Below are positions 52,132 to 63,384 of a stretch of DNA of 64,000 nt, piece after piece (within the stretch, counting starts at the first letter, position 1; each line of letters starts with the position of its first letter). Position numbers and translations under genes: made by a program. This stretch comes from Cytobacillus firmus. Its GTDB lineage: Bacteria > Bacillota > Bacilli > Bacillales > Cytobacillaceae. The stretch spans positions 1-64,000 of the forward strand of contig NZ_JAMBOJ010000016.1 in the NCBI RefSeq assembly GCF_023715565.1, in the 5' to 3' direction. The notes beneath the pieces are model-generated. The model searched no databases and was not told where the DNA came from. It was given only the letters and a program-made list of their open reading frames with translations.

Positions 52132-53785
52132 ACCAAAGCTTATATCCCTTAGCCCCTGGAGGTGCATTTTGAATCAAATCGATAAATGGAATGGTGTAGG
52201 CAAATAGAATAAGAACAACGGTAATTCCGAGCCACAGCTTCCAGTTTTCAAATACCATCGGAGCTTTTTCAGCTTCATCAGCAGCTTCTCCGACAGGGAA
52301 CTCCTGCTCGCCCTTCGGTGCGAAGAATGCAAGGTTGATAAAGATATAGATCATTAAAATAATGCCAATGAAAAGAATTGATCCGCCAATTGCCTGTGCA
52401 ATCTGGTATGGAATCCATTCTGCTGCTTGTGCTGCTCCGCCATATTCAGAATATGATGAACGGCGCGGTGCTCCAAGCAAACCGACAGCATGCATGGCAC
52501 CGGACATGAATGTCATTCCGATGGACCAGATAACCGCCTGGATGATCCCTAATTTATTCATCGCTTTGGTTAATGTTCTTCCGGTCAGATGAGGAATAAG
52601 CCAATAAGAAATCCCAAAGAATGTAAGCATTACTGATGTTGCCACTGTTAAGTGAAAGTGGCCGGTTACCCAAATCGTGTTATGAACTACCTGGTTCATC
52701 TGGTGGGAGGCGTTGACGATCCCGCCTGCACCCGCAGGGATAAAGGCTACCATCCCAATGAAAGGAACGACAAATCGCGCATCTCCCCAAGGAAGCTTCT
52801 TAACCCAGCCGAATAACCCTGTAGCCCCTTTTGAGCGGCCAAAGCTTTCGAAAGTAGCAAATAATGAAAATGCAGTCATTAAAGATGGAATGACCACCAG
52901 GAATGTCAGGATAACCTGAAGGAATTTCCATGCAGGGTCAATTCCCGGCTCCATTAATTGATGGTGAAATCCGACAGGGATTGAGAACAGCAGGAATAAT
53001 ATAAATGACAAACGCGCCAATGAATCAGAGAAAATTTTTCCGCCGATGACCTTTGGAATGACAACATACCAGGCCATATAAGCCGGCAATAGCCAGAAGT
53101 AAACAAGCGGGTGTCCGAAATACCAGAATAGAGTACGGCTGACACCGATATTTACGGTTTCCACAAATCCTAAAGACCATGGAAGCAGCTGGAAAAGTAC
53201 GGTAGATGCTACACCGATTGTTGCGACAATCCACATCATTGTATTGACCAGAGACATAAAAGTTAATAACGGACTCGGCTGACCAGGATTTTTCCTTCGC
53301 CATTCTGCATACTTCATAATGATTGCTGCCCCGTCAATCCAGCTTCCCACTATAACAAGTGTTAAACCGATATAGTACAATGCATGTGCCTGAAGAGGAG
53401 CATAGAAAGTATAAAGAACTGTAGCTTCATTCAGCAGAATCATAACAGCTGCAAGAACAGTTCCCGCTGTCATCAGCCAAAAACCGATCCAGCCGGCGAT
53501 ACGCTGTTTATTTGTAAGTGCTCCTGATGTTTTGCTTGTTGCTGCTAACTGGAAGCCCATTATAAAAAAGGTAGTAAGTACAAGTCCGAGCACAACACCG
53601 TGAACCGTGAGTATTTGGTAATAGCCGATGCCTGCAGGAAGCTCAAATTTACCGGATCGGACCAAAGTCTGCAATAAACCGGCAAGGCCTCCTATTGCTA
53701 AAGCAGTAAAGGCAACGAAAAAGTGAGCCATTGCCAATTTACCGTCCCGAGGGTCAACTTTTAATTTTGCTGAAGGATTAAACAT
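52130..53785 (-). CDS. cbaA: Cytochrome ba3-type oxidase subunit I
   Basis: A 551-residue heme-copper oxidase subunit with about thirteen helices. Heme and copper ligands are seen: LTVHGVVLGL (low-spin heme His), WYFGHPLVYFWLLPAY (copper His and cross-linked Tyr), FHHQLMEPG (two copper His), and VTGHFHLTVA (two heme His). HPLVY in place of HPEVY and the lack of D-channel residues mark the B-type (ba3) family. The oxidase reduces O2 to water and pumps protons. Stop of cbaB and start of cbaA overlap by one base. Confidence 0.93.
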   Translation of the reverse strand: MFNPSAKLKVDPRDGKLAMAHFFVAFTALAIGGLAGLLQTLVRSGKFELPAGIGYYQILTVHGVVLGLVLTTFFIMGFQLAATSKTSGALTNKQRIAGWIGFWLMTAGTVLAAVMILLNEATVLYTFYAPLQAHALYYIGLTLVIVGSWIDGAAIIMKYAEWRRKNPGQPSPLLTFMSLVNTMMWIVATIGVASTVLFQLLPWSLGFVETVNIGVSRTLFWYFGHPLVYFWLLPAYMAWYVVIPKVIGGKIFSDSLARLSFILFLLFSIPVGFHHQLMEPGIDPAWKFLQVILTFLVVIPSLMTAFSLFATFESFGRSKGATGLFGWVKKLPWGDARFVVPFIGMVAFIPAGAGGIVNASHQMNQVVHNTIWVTGHFHLTVATSVMLTFFGISYWLIPHLTGRTLTKAMNKLGIIQAVIWSIGMTFMSGAMHAVGLLGAPRRSSYSEYGGAAQAAEWIPYQIAQAIGGSILFIGIILMIYIFINLAFFAPKGEQEFPVGEAADEAEKAPMVFENWKLWLGITVVLILFAYTIPFIDLIQNAPPGAKGYKLW

Positions 53786-54261
53786 TATTCCACCACCTTA
53801 ATTTTAGACGACATCATGTGGTGACCAACACCGCAATATTCATTACATACAATTAAGTATTCGCCTGTTTTATCAAATGTTGTAACATGCTCACTGATAT
53901 AGCCGGGTTCAAGCATCATGTTGATATTTGATCCCGCAACCTCAAAACCGTGGACAACGTCTTTGGTTGTAGCGATAATTTTCACTTTAGCGCCATATGG
54001 AACCTCCACTTCAGCTGGGCTGTAGGAAAACGCAGATGCAACGTATACCAATTCGTAATCCCAATCTTTTCCTTCTACCTTTTTCAATCCAGGCTCATTA
54101 AATGGAACGGTAGTATCGACCTTTTCAGGGTCAATAGTTGCCAAACAGCTCGGAGGCTGATTGCCCAGGTAAAATGCGCTGACTCCCAGTACTGTTAGAA
54201 AAACAAGCAGTGATCCGATTCCGAAACCGAGCCAGGCTTTTTCAAACTTATGCATATGCAT
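53785..54261 (-). CDS. cbaB: Cytochrome ba3-type oxidase subunit II
   Basis: A 158-residue subunit with one N-terminal membrane helix (residues about 12-33) and an outer cupredoxin domain. The CuA site is CNEYCGVGHHMM near residues 138-149, with a further His in VVHGFEV. It accepts electrons from cytochrome c. AAAGGGG lies eight bases before the ATG on the minus strand. It is upstream of cbaA and downstream of cbaD. Confidence 0.92.
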   Translation of the reverse strand: MHMHKFEKAWLGFGIGSLLVFLTVLGVSAFYLGNQPPSCLATIDPEKVDTTVPFNEPGLKKVEGKDWDYELVYVASAFSYSPAEVEVPYGAKVKIIATTKDVVHGFEVAGSNINMMLEPGYISEHVTTFDKTGEYLIVCNEYCGVGHHMMSSKIKVVE

Positions 54262-54282
54262 GGCTTTTTCCCCTTTCTAACT

Positions 54283-54432
54283 TTAAAAGCGGCTGATAAA
54301 TAATAGATAAACGCCTACCCATGTAATAATCAGGAAGAATCCCAATAAGAAAACGGAAGCTAACGTTCCCTTTAAGGAAGAGCTATCCTCTATTTCAGTT
54401 TTCGTTTTGCGGCTGAGTTCCGTTTTCGCCAT
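54283..54432 (-). CDS. cbaD: Cytochrome oxidase subunit 2A (small membrane subunit)
   Basis: A 49-residue protein, MAKTELSRKTKTEIEDSSSL followed by one helix (LASVFLLGFFLIITWVGVYL). It fits the ba3 small subunit (subunit IIa, CbaD), which fills the place of the missing first helix of subunit II. AAGGAGTG lies seven bases before the ATG on the minus strand. It is the first gene of the cbaD-cbaB-cbaA unit. Confidence 0.85.
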   Translation of the reverse strand: MAKTELSRKTKTEIEDSSSLKGTLASVFLLGFFLIITWVGVYLLFISRF

Positions 54433-54556
54433 TTTCCTTCACTCCTTTCGAAAATTGGAAAAAGTAAATGATTACACTTTCATAATACAAAACATTTAGG
54501 AAGATTCTAGATGCTTTTAGTGAGTTCACAAATTGTTCATTCGTAACTTAAACACT

Positions 54557-54599
54557 ATGATAATGGTGAAAAGTTGATATTTAAGTGATTTAAATCACA
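54557..54599 (-). promoter_or_regulatory. Class II Crp/Fnr-type promoter of the cba operon
   Basis: AGTGA-TTTAAA-TCACA (54584-54599) matches TGTGA-N6-TCACA in nine of ten positions; GTGATTTAAATCAC is a perfect 14-bp palindrome. On the minus strand TATCAT (54557-54562), five of six against TATAAT, lies with its centre 32 bp away. This geometry puts the site at about -41.5. The start codon of cbaD is 125 bases beyond. Confidence 0.65.
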
Positions 54600-54702
54600 A
54601 AACTTATGTGTAAATTGTGAAATAAATGTGAAAGTTTACATTTGGCTTCAAAAGAGGTACTAATTATAGAAAAAAATCATACTGAAGATGAAAAACCCTT
54701 TA

Positions 54703-54746
54703 ATTTACGAACGATTATACATAAAAAACCCTTTTGGTTCGTATTT
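54703..54746 (+). promoter_or_regulatory. Inverted PurR box pair before xpt
   Basis: ATTTACGAACGAT (54703-54715) and, inverted, TTGGTTCGTATTT (54734-54746) match the PurBox AWWWCCGAACWWT at 11 and 10 of 13 positions. They lie 18 bases apart just upstream of the -35 of xpt. B. subtilis xpt-pbuX is repressed by PurR. Confidence 0.65.
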
Positions 54747-54761
54747 ACTTGTAGGTTTTTG

Positions 54762-54789
54762 TTGAAGTATGAGGAAATGATGTTATAAT
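54762..54789 (+). promoter_or_regulatory. Sigma-A promoter of xpt-pbuX
   Basis: TTGAAG (54762-54767), 16-base spacer, TATAAT (54784-54789). The transcript would start near 54796, a few bases before the riboswitch. Confidence 0.7.
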
Positions 54790-54809
54790 GTTAATAAATT
54801 AATAACATT

Positions 54810-56947
<2,138 letters not shown>

Positions 56948-57053
56948 TTCTCGTTTGAGGCAATCACAATAATATTGGAAATCAATATAATATTCTATCG
57001 GTATTTTTACATTTCCGAAGCGATGTTTCTCGCAAGAAAGAGAGTGTAATGTG

Positions 57054-57200
57054 ATGGAGAAATATTATTGTGATAACTGCCGGCTTTTATATAATGAAGA
57101 AGAAGTTTGTGCTGCCTGCGGTATCCAGGTGACAAAAAAAATATATATAGAAGTTCAAAAGCATCATAAAAATCTTAATGGATTGGATGCATCAGAATAA
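57054..57200 (+). CDS. Zinc-ribbon miniprotein, 48 residues
   Basis: The protein begins MEKYYCDNCRLLYNEEEVCA and ends NGLDASE. Two CxxC pairs (residues 6-9, CDNC; 19-22, CAAC) give a four-cysteine zinc ribbon of the rubredoxin-like knuckle type. AGAGAGTG lies about eight bases before the ATG. It lies between pbuX and bpsA; a terminator at 57331 follows. Function unknown. Confidence 0.65.
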   Translation: MEKYYCDNCRLLYNEEEVCAACGIQVTKKIYIEVQKHHKNLNGLDASE

Positions 57201-57330
57201 TTGCTTAATCGCCGGCCGCATTTCATGGTTAGATGAGGGACTAAATAGTAATTGGAAAAGATTTAGTAATGCTATTCATTTAATGATTCATTTATAATAA
57301 AGATGCACAACAACTCCTTCAAAACACATT

Positions 57331-57361
57331 GCTTCCTCCATACGGGGGGAGCTTTTTTTTT
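57331..57361 (+). terminator. Terminator before bpsA
   Basis: GCTTCCTCC (57331-57339), loop ATAC, GGGGGGAGC (57344-57352) with G-T pairs, then about nine T residues. The 57201-57330 stretch before it shows no gene. Confidence 0.85.
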
Positions 57362-57438
57362 GCTCTTTATCCAACTTTGAAACATAAATTGCTTTTATTT
57401 GGAAAAAATAACAGAAAGCAATAGAAGGAGAGTTGCTT

Positions 57439-58521
57439 ATGCCAGCAATTGTATCAGTAGCGGAGGCAATACCTGAACATGTTCTGACACAGGATCAGGT
57501 AATGGATTTTGCCAGAGATTTATTTTCCGATTCCTTTAAGGATATTGAAAGGCTATTAAAAGCTTTCCACAACGGCCAGATTGAGAAGCGGCACTTTGCA
57601 AAGGGACTGGAATGGTTTAAAACAGATAAATCATTTGAAGAACGAAACAATGCATATATTGAGCAATCTATTGAACTGGGAACAAGGGCCATAAAGCGCT
57701 GCCTGGAAAATGATCTTTTCCTGACCAGAAGTCTTCAGTGCGATGAGATAGACGCCATCTTTACTATCTCAAGTTCAGGGATTGCCACTCCAAGTATTGA
57801 AGCAAGAATCATGAATAAGCTTCCATTTTCTGAGCATACGAAACGAATTCCGATATGGGGGCTGGGATGTGCAGGAGGTGCTTCAGGGCTTTCAAGAGCC
57901 TATGAATATTGTCTGGCATTCCCTGAAGCGAAGGTGCTTGTATTAAGTATAGAATTATGCAGTTTGACCTTTCAGCGCAATGACCGGTCAAAAAGCAATC
58001 TTATCGGGACCTCTCTCTTTGCTGACGGTGCAGCATGTGCTCTTATAACAGGTGATAAGGTACAAAGGGATTTTCAAAAGCTGCCATCCATTCCGGGAAT
58101 TCGGGGAACCCAATCGACAACCAAGCGAAATTCTCTGGATGTAATGGGCTGGGAAGTTAAGAATGAGGGTCTATTTGTGGTTTTTTCAAAGGACATCCCA
58201 TTCATAATAGAGGGATGGCTGAAGCCCAATGTAACGGAATTTCTAAGGGGAAAAGGCATAGAAATGGAAGAGATAAACCATTTTATTGCTCATCCCGGAG
58301 GAAAAAAAGTCATTGATGCTTATCAGAAAGCGCTGCAATTTGACCCTGGTATGACAGAGATTTCACTTGATGTATTAAGGGAGTTCGGTAATATGTCATC
58401 TGCAACTATTCTATACGTACTCAAAAGGTTTATGGAGATCGGCAGAAAGGGAGACACCGGGCTTGCAACTGCACTCGGGCCTGGATTCAGTTCGGAATTG
58501 CTGCTGCTGGAATGGGAGTGA
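57439..58521 (+). CDS. bpsA: Type III polyketide synthase (alkylpyrone synthase)
   Basis: A 360-residue chalcone-synthase-fold enzyme. The triad is complete: Cys144 in WGLGCAGGASGL, His285 in IAHPGGKK and Asn318 in FGNMSSATI. GLATALGPGFSSELLLLEW is the C-terminal signature. It condenses long-chain fatty acyl-CoA with malonyl units to triketide and tetraketide pyrones. ATG 57439 lies eight bases after AAGGAG. bpsB follows after four bases, as in B. subtilis. Confidence 0.9.
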   Translation: MPAIVSVAEAIPEHVLTQDQVMDFARDLFSDSFKDIERLLKAFHNGQIEKRHFAKGLEWFKTDKSFEERNNAYIEQSIELGTRAIKRCLENDLFLTRSLQCDEIDAIFTISSSGIATPSIEARIMNKLPFSEHTKRIPIWGLGCAGGASGLSRAYEYCLAFPEAKVLVLSIELCSLTFQRNDRSKSNLIGTSLFADGAACALITGDKVQRDFQKLPSIPGIRGTQSTTKRNSLDVMGWEVKNEGLFVVFSKDIPFIIEGWLKPNVTEFLRGKGIEMEEINHFIAHPGGKKVIDAYQKALQFDPGMTEISLDVLREFGNMSSATILYVLKRFMEIGRKGDTGLATALGPGFSSELLLLEWE

Positions 58522-58525
58522 ATAC

Positions 58526-59089
58526 ATGCTGTTCTTAATTTTTATAACCTTCATCATTTTACAGAGGACTGCAGAGCTTGCTGTAGCCCGGGGTAATGAA
58601 AAGTGGATGAAAGAGCGTGGAGCATTAGAATTTGGCCAGAGGCACTATCCATGGATCGTTGCTGTTCACGCTTCCTTTTTTGTCTGCTATTTGCTTGAAG
58701 TAATCATCTTTGAAAAGAATCTGTCGCCTTTTTGGCCCATATTGCTGATTCTGTTCTTCCTTACCCAGGCGGGAAGGGTGTGGGCGCTGTTTTCCTTGGG
58801 CAAATACTGGAATACAAAAATCATTGTCCTGCCGGGAGCTAAGGTAGTCAGAAGAGGGCCATACCGGTTTATAAAGCATCCCAACTATGCCATTGTAGCT
58901 GCTGAATTTCTCGTGATTCCTTTAATGTTTCAGTCATATATAACGGCTGCTGTTTTCACTCTGTTAAACATAATGGTGTTATCGGTCAGAATACCAGAAG
59001 AGGAAAAAGCGCTGAAGGAATTGACAGAATACGAAGAAGCCTTTTTACGGTTACGGCCTGACCTTAATAAAGATATTAAAAAAGTTTGA
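58526..59089 (+). CDS. bpsB: Isoprenylcysteine-methyltransferase-like pyrone methylase
   Basis: A 187-residue membrane methyltransferase of the ICMT family, with about four helices. The SAM motif is RRGPYRFIKHPNYAIVAAEF near residues 113-132, followed by RIPEEEKAL, the family's E-E-x-x-L pattern. In B. subtilis BpsB methylates alkylpyrones made by BpsA. ATG 58526 lies close after GGAGTG. The longer upstream frame would overlap bpsA and has no ribosome site. Its stop touches the -35 of the next promoter. Confidence 0.87.
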   Translation: MLFLIFITFIILQRTAELAVARGNEKWMKERGALEFGQRHYPWIVAVHASFFVCYLLEVIIFEKNLSPFWPILLILFFLTQAGRVWALFSLGKYWNTKIIVLPGAKVVRRGPYRFIKHPNYAIVAAEFLVIPLMFQSYITAAVFTLLNIMVLSVRIPEEEKALKELTEYEEAFLRLRPDLNKDIKKV

Positions 59090-59122
59090 CAATTTTAAAT
59101 TACCTATTGAAAATGATTATCG
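59086..59122 (+). promoter_or_regulatory. Promoter with overlapping Fur box
   Basis: TTGACA at 59086-59091 is a perfect -35; 17 bases later lies GAAAAT, a weak -10. TGAAAAT-G-ATTATCG (59108-59122) matches the Fur 7-1-7 palindrome TGATAAT-N-ATTATCA at 12 of 14 fixed positions and covers the -10. Iron-bound Fur would block this promoter. Confidence 0.6.
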
Positions 59123-59193
59123 TTCGTGATAAACTTCTAATTGAATTTGAAAATTATTCTCAATATCATTCCAACAGGAAGGTGCTGCTACAT

Positions 59194-59286
59194 ATGACAA
59201 TTCTATTCGTTGCCGGCACAATTGCTGCCTACTCACTTGTTATGAAACATGTTTTAAATAACGTAGCTAGACCACATACAAGATAA
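59194..59286 (+). CDS. Putative Fur-regulated 30-residue peptide
   Basis: The peptide reads MTILFVAGTIAAYSLVMKHV plus LNNVARPHTR. A hydrophobic first half (one short membrane helix) is followed by a basic tail. AGGAAGG lies about eleven bases upstream. A Fur-box promoter precedes and a good terminator follows, so it is a complete small transcription unit of about 200 bases. Small Fur-controlled proteins (FbpA, FbpB, FbpC) in B. subtilis help an iron-sparing RNA; I cannot show that this is one of them. Confidence 0.6.
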   Translation: MTILFVAGTIAAYSLVMKHVLNNVARPHTR

Positions 59287-59299
59287 TAATTACTTATTG

Positions 59300-59330
59300 A
59301 AACCAGGCTATCAATGCCTGGTTTTTGTTT
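59300..59330 (+). terminator. Terminator of the 30-residue peptide gene
   Basis: AAACCAGGC (59300-59308), loop TATCAAT, GCCTGGTTT (59316-59324), T-run. Confidence 0.88.
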
Positions 59331-59383
59331 TCATATCGTCTATTTAATTAAATTTTTAGAAGTTAAATACATTAATGCACTGA

Positions 59384-59511
59384 GTTGATTGGAGCGGAAG
59401 GTGCGAGACTCCGGTGGGAGCAGCGGGACAGGTGAGACCCCGGAGACGCGTAGCGTTGAGGAGGCTCAGCGCCCGCCCCACGGAAAGCGAGTGCCTGCAG
59501 CGGAAATCAAC
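59384..59511 (+). repeat. Family A intergenic repeat, copy 4
   Basis: Begins GTTGATTGGAGCGG and ends GCGGAAATCAAC; 128 bp; core ACTCCGGTGGGAGCAGCGGGA, GAGACCCCGGAGACGCG, GAGGAGGCTCAGC and CCACGGAAAGCGAG. It fills the gap between the peptide gene and dynA. The remaining 59512-59688 stretch is AT-rich with no gene seen. Confidence 0.88.
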
Positions 59512-59688
59512 GGGCCAAATTGAAAGACAAACAATTTATAAGCAGTAATTTGAAAATAGAACATAGAATAACAGCAGAAACTGATTTGCTGAGAAAAATT
59601 AGAAATATCAAAGATTAATCCATCCTGTATAGGAAAATAAACAAAAATCATTTAAAATAGGAAGTAAATTAAAGTTACAAGGGGATTA

Positions 59689-62600
59689 ATGGAAATGGCC
59701 GAAACGATTTCGCAACCAGGATTGCAGCAAACTGAATTAATAAACAGAATATCTGCTATATATACATTTGCCCAGAGAAATGGAGATGCCGAGACAGCCC
59801 AAAGAGCTAAAGATCTCGTGATTAAGCTAAGGAACCAGGAATTTGCCATCGCTTTTTGCGGGCATTTTTCTGCCGGAAAATCGAGCATGATCAACAGGCT
59901 GGCAGGCGAAGATCTTCTTCCTTCCTCACCAATTCCAACCAGTGCCAACCTGGTCAAAGTCAAATCAGGTGAGGAAGATTATGCAAAAGTAATTTTTAAG
60001 GAAGGAAAGCCAAGGCTTTATCCTGCTCCATATGATTACGGACAGGTAAAATCCTATTGTAAAGATGGCGATTCTATCCATTCCATTGAAATAAGCCATT
60101 CCTCCACCAGCTTGCCAAAGAAGGCAGTGATTATGGATACACCCGGAATCGATTCCACTGATGATGCGCATAGGATTGCTACTGAATCTGCTCTTCATTT
60201 GGCTGATCTCATTTTTTATGTAATGGATTACAACCATGTCCAGTCGGAATTAAATTTTCTTTTTACTAAAGAACTGACGGCTGCTGGAAAAGACGTTTAT
60301 CTTGTTATCAATCAAATTGATAAACATCGCGATGAAGAACTCAGCTTTGAGCAATTCAAAAAAAGTGTTAAGGATTCATTTGCATCCTGGGGAGTAAAGC
60401 CTGCCCGGATTTTTTACACCACGTTAAAAGACGAGAACCATCAGGCAAACGATTTTAAGGATCTTCAGAGTTTTATTAACAGCAGCATCGCTGATCGTGA
60501 AGAACTTTTGCCTCAGTCTGTTTTTAATTCTTTGAAGAAGTTAACAGAGGATCATCTTGAGTTTTTAAGAGACTCTCATGCAGCTGAAAAAGCTGACTGG
60601 GAAGAAAAATTGGCAGACCTTGAACAGGATGACAGGGAGCAGCTTCCCGAAAGACTGGAAGAACTGGAGAAGCAGTTAAATGAGTTGAATTCTTCCTTAC
60701 ATGAAGCTGATATAGAGGTAACCGATAAATTAGATGAGATTTTGAAAAATGCCTATTTAATGCCTTTCCAAACGAGGGAACTGGCTGAATCATATCTGGA
60801 ATCGTGCCAGCCTTCATTTAAGATTGGCCTATTTTTCAGCAAACAGAAAACGGAGCAGGAAAGGTCATTGAGGCTTGACCGCTTCTACGAGGATTTATCA
60901 GAAAAAGTTAAATCTCAGCTGGAGTGGCATATAAAGGAGCTGTTTTTACAGCAGTTCAAGAAGCATAATATCCATGATTCTGAAAAGCTTGCACAAGTTC
61001 AGAGCTTCAAGCTCTCCTTTGAACCGGCTGTTTTAGCTGAAACGGTAAAATCCGGAGCAATGGTTTCTGGTGACTATGTTTTGCAGTATACAAACGACAC
61101 AGCAGAGGCCCTAAAGAGAATTGCCAAAAAGAACGCAGCTTCTTTAACGAATTCACTTTTAGAAGCACTTGAAGAAAATAACAGCCAGGAACAAACTGCG
61201 CTGGTCAATGAAATTCGCACCCTTAATGCTTATGCTGAAGCACTATATGCACTCAAGGCTATCAATGAAAAAATTAGTAGCGCATCAGCGGGAATGAAAG
61301 TCTATTTGACTGGTGAATTCAATACTCATGAGTTTCAGGGAAAAGCCCAGATGCTTGCAGCAGAAGAAGTTGATGAAGCTGAAGTTGTTTTCCTGAATGA
61401 AGATAATGCTGAGAAAGAACAGGCAACCCGGAAATCTGAGCAGTTACCTGACGAAGAGCCTGAAAAGGAAGCGGTTTCTGCAGTTGACGTACAGCCTGTT
61501 ATTGAAAAGCTTCGATATACTGCTAATGCAGTAAAGGAGCTGCCGGGCTTCAGAAAGCTTGCAGCTGATTTGGCAGATAAAGCATCAAGGCTTGAAAGCA
61601 AGGAATTCACAGTTGCCCTTTTTGGTGCATTTAGTGCAGGGAAGTCTTCCTTTGCCAACGCTTTGATCGGGAATAAGCTTCTTCCGGTTTCACCGAATCC
61701 GACGACGGCTGCTATCAACAAGATTAAGCCTGTCACAGATGAAAATAAACATGGAACCGTCCTTGTTAAAGTTAAAGATTCACATACTCTTTTAAATGAT
61801 ATCAATCATTCCTTGAAGGTGTTTGATTATTCAGCAGGAAACTTCGATGAAGCTGCCGCCGCTATTAAGAAGATCACTGGGGAAAATCGGGATTTTGATG
61901 CGAGTGAAAAGACACATTTTGCATTTCTTAATGCCTTTATGAAAGGGTACAAATTCTTTACAGATAAGCTGGGGAAAATCATTAAAGCTGACCTGGATGA
62001 GTTTGGGGATTATGTTGCCAATGAAGAAAAATCATGCTTTGTGGAAACGATTGAAGTTTACTTTGACTGTGAACTGACAAGGCAGGGAATTACCCTGGTT
62101 GACACACCCGGCGCTGATTCGATTAATGCGAGGCATACCGGGGTTGCATTTGAATATATTAAAAACTCGGATGCTATCCTTTTTGTCACTTATTATAATC
62201 ATGCCTTCTCAAAAGCGGATAGAGAGTTCCTTATCCAGCTGGGAAGGGTTAAGGATACCTTCTCTCTTGATAAGATGTTCTTTCTTGTCAATGCCATTGA
62301 CCTTGCCAATAATGAGGAGGAAAAAGATTCGGTGCTCCAGTACGTTGAAGAACAGCTGGTGCAATACGGAATCCGCCGTCCGAATCTGTCTGGCATTTCA
62401 AGCCTTCAAGCTCTGGCAGAGAAGCTGGATAGCAGCAAAGAGGAAGTATCCAATATCAGTTCATTTGAAAAAAGCTTTTACTCCTTTATTAATCAGGATC
62501 TGCTGAATATTTCCATTTCATCAGCAGAAACAGAGTGGAGGCGCCTATTATCCCAGCTGAGGTCTTATATTTCTTCCTCACAGGAAAATAAAGAAGTCAG

Positions 62601-63360
62601 GCTCGAAAAGCTCAAACAGCTTGAGAAAGAACATAAGGATATTTCTGCGATTATCAGCGGACAAAAACCTGAACTGCTTTCCCAAAGGCTTGAACAGGAA
62701 ACAGATGAGCTCGTCTTTTACATCAAGCAGAGAGTATTTCTTCGTTTCTATGACTTTGTTAAGGAGGCCTTCAATCCATCAGTTCTGAAAGATGATGGCA
62801 GGAATTTAAAGAAAATGCTTAAGCTGGCACTGGATGAATTCCTTGCAAGCTTTGGATTTGATTTTGCCCAGGAGCTCCGTGCAACAACATTAAGGCTTGA
62901 ATCCTATTTATCCAAATTGATCGCTCAGCAGCAGGAGACTATTTCGAAAAAAGCCTCAAGTGTAAACAGTGATTTGACTTTTAGCATATATGAGCCGTTA
63001 AAAATGGACAGTATTGAATTTGAATCAGCATTTTCCAATGAAGACCCGAACCAATTTAAAAAAGCTTTGTCCTACTTTAAAAATCCAAAAACATTCTTTG
63101 AAAAGAATGAGCGCAAGCAATTAGCGGATGAACTGGAGAAGAATCTGCAGGATCCTGCAGACCGTTATTTGCAGGCTGAAAGCAGCAGGCTGAAATTCCA
63201 TTACAGCAGCCAGCTGATGAATGAATTTGAGCGGCTGCTCAATTCGCTGATTGAACAGAATAACGAATATTATGAAGGTATTACGGCTGCTTTAAAAGAT
63301 AATTTCCCAATTGAAGAGCTTAAAGAAATTGAGAGGGGTATTGCACAGTACGAAAAATAA
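59689..63360 (+). CDS. dynA: DynA, tandem dynamin-like GTPase
   Basis: A 1223-residue membrane-fusion GTPase, two dynamin modules in one chain. First module: P-loop GHFSAGKSS (residues 58-66), G3 DTPGID, G4 NQID. Second: P-loop GAFSAGKSS (646-654), G3 DTPGAD, G4 NAID. Both are followed by long coiled coils, and hydrophobic paddle-like stretches lie near 450 and 1060. In B. subtilis DynA mends membrane damage from phage and antibiotics. AAGGGG lies five bases before ATG 59689. Length is near the usual ~1190. Confidence 0.93.
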   Translation: MEMAETISQPGLQQTELINRISAIYTFAQRNGDAETAQRAKDLVIKLRNQEFAIAFCGHFSAGKSSMINRLAGEDLLPSSPIPTSANLVKVKSGEEDYAKVIFKEGKPRLYPAPYDYGQVKSYCKDGDSIHSIEISHSSTSLPKKAVIMDTPGIDSTDDAHRIATESALHLADLIFYVMDYNHVQSELNFLFTKELTAAGKDVYLVINQIDKHRDEELSFEQFKKSVKDSFASWGVKPARIFYTTLKDENHQANDFKDLQSFINSSIADREELLPQSVFNSLKKLTEDHLEFLRDSHAAEKADWEEKLADLEQDDREQLPERLEELEKQLNELNSSLHEADIEVTDKLDEILKNAYLMPFQTRELAESYLESCQPSFKIGLFFSKQKTEQERSLRLDRFYEDLSEKVKSQLEWHIKELFLQQFKKHNIHDSEKLAQVQSFKLSFEPAVLAETVKSGAMVSGDYVLQYTNDTAEALKRIAKKNAASLTNSLLEALEENNSQEQTALVNEIRTLNAYAEALYALKAINEKISSASAGMKVYLTGEFNTHEFQGKAQMLAAEEVDEAEVVFLNEDNAEKEQATRKSEQLPDEEPEKEAVSAVDVQPVIEKLRYTANAVKELPGFRKLAADLADKASRLESKEFTVALFGAFSAGKSSFANALIGNKLLPVSPNPTTAAINKIKPVTDENKHGTVLVKVKDSHTLLNDINHSLKVFDYSAGNFDEAAAAIKKITGENRDFDASEKTHFAFLNAFMKGYKFFTDKLGKIIKADLDEFGDYVANEEKSCFVETIEVYFDCELTRQGITLVDTPGADSINARHTGVAFEYIKNSDAILFVTYYNHAFSKADREFLIQLGRVKDTFSLDKMFFLVNAIDLANNEEEKDSVLQYVEEQLVQYGIRRPNLSGISSLQALAEKLDSSKEEVSNISSFEKSFYSFINQDLLNISISSAETEWRRLLSQLRSYISSSQENKEVRLEKLKQLEKEHKDISAIISGQKPELLSQRLEQETDELVFYIKQRVFLRFYDFVKEAFNPSVLKDDGRNLKKMLKLALDEFLASFGFDFAQELRATTLRLESYLSKLIAQQQETISKKASSVNSDLTFSIYEPLKMDSIEFESAFSNEDPNQFKKALSYFKNPKTFFEKNERKQLADELEKNLQDPADRYLQAESSRLKFHYSSQLMNEFERLLNSLIEQNNEYYEGITAALKDNFPIEELKEIERGIAQYEK

Positions 63361-63384
63361 CTTGGAAAGGTTGCTGCTTTTCAG

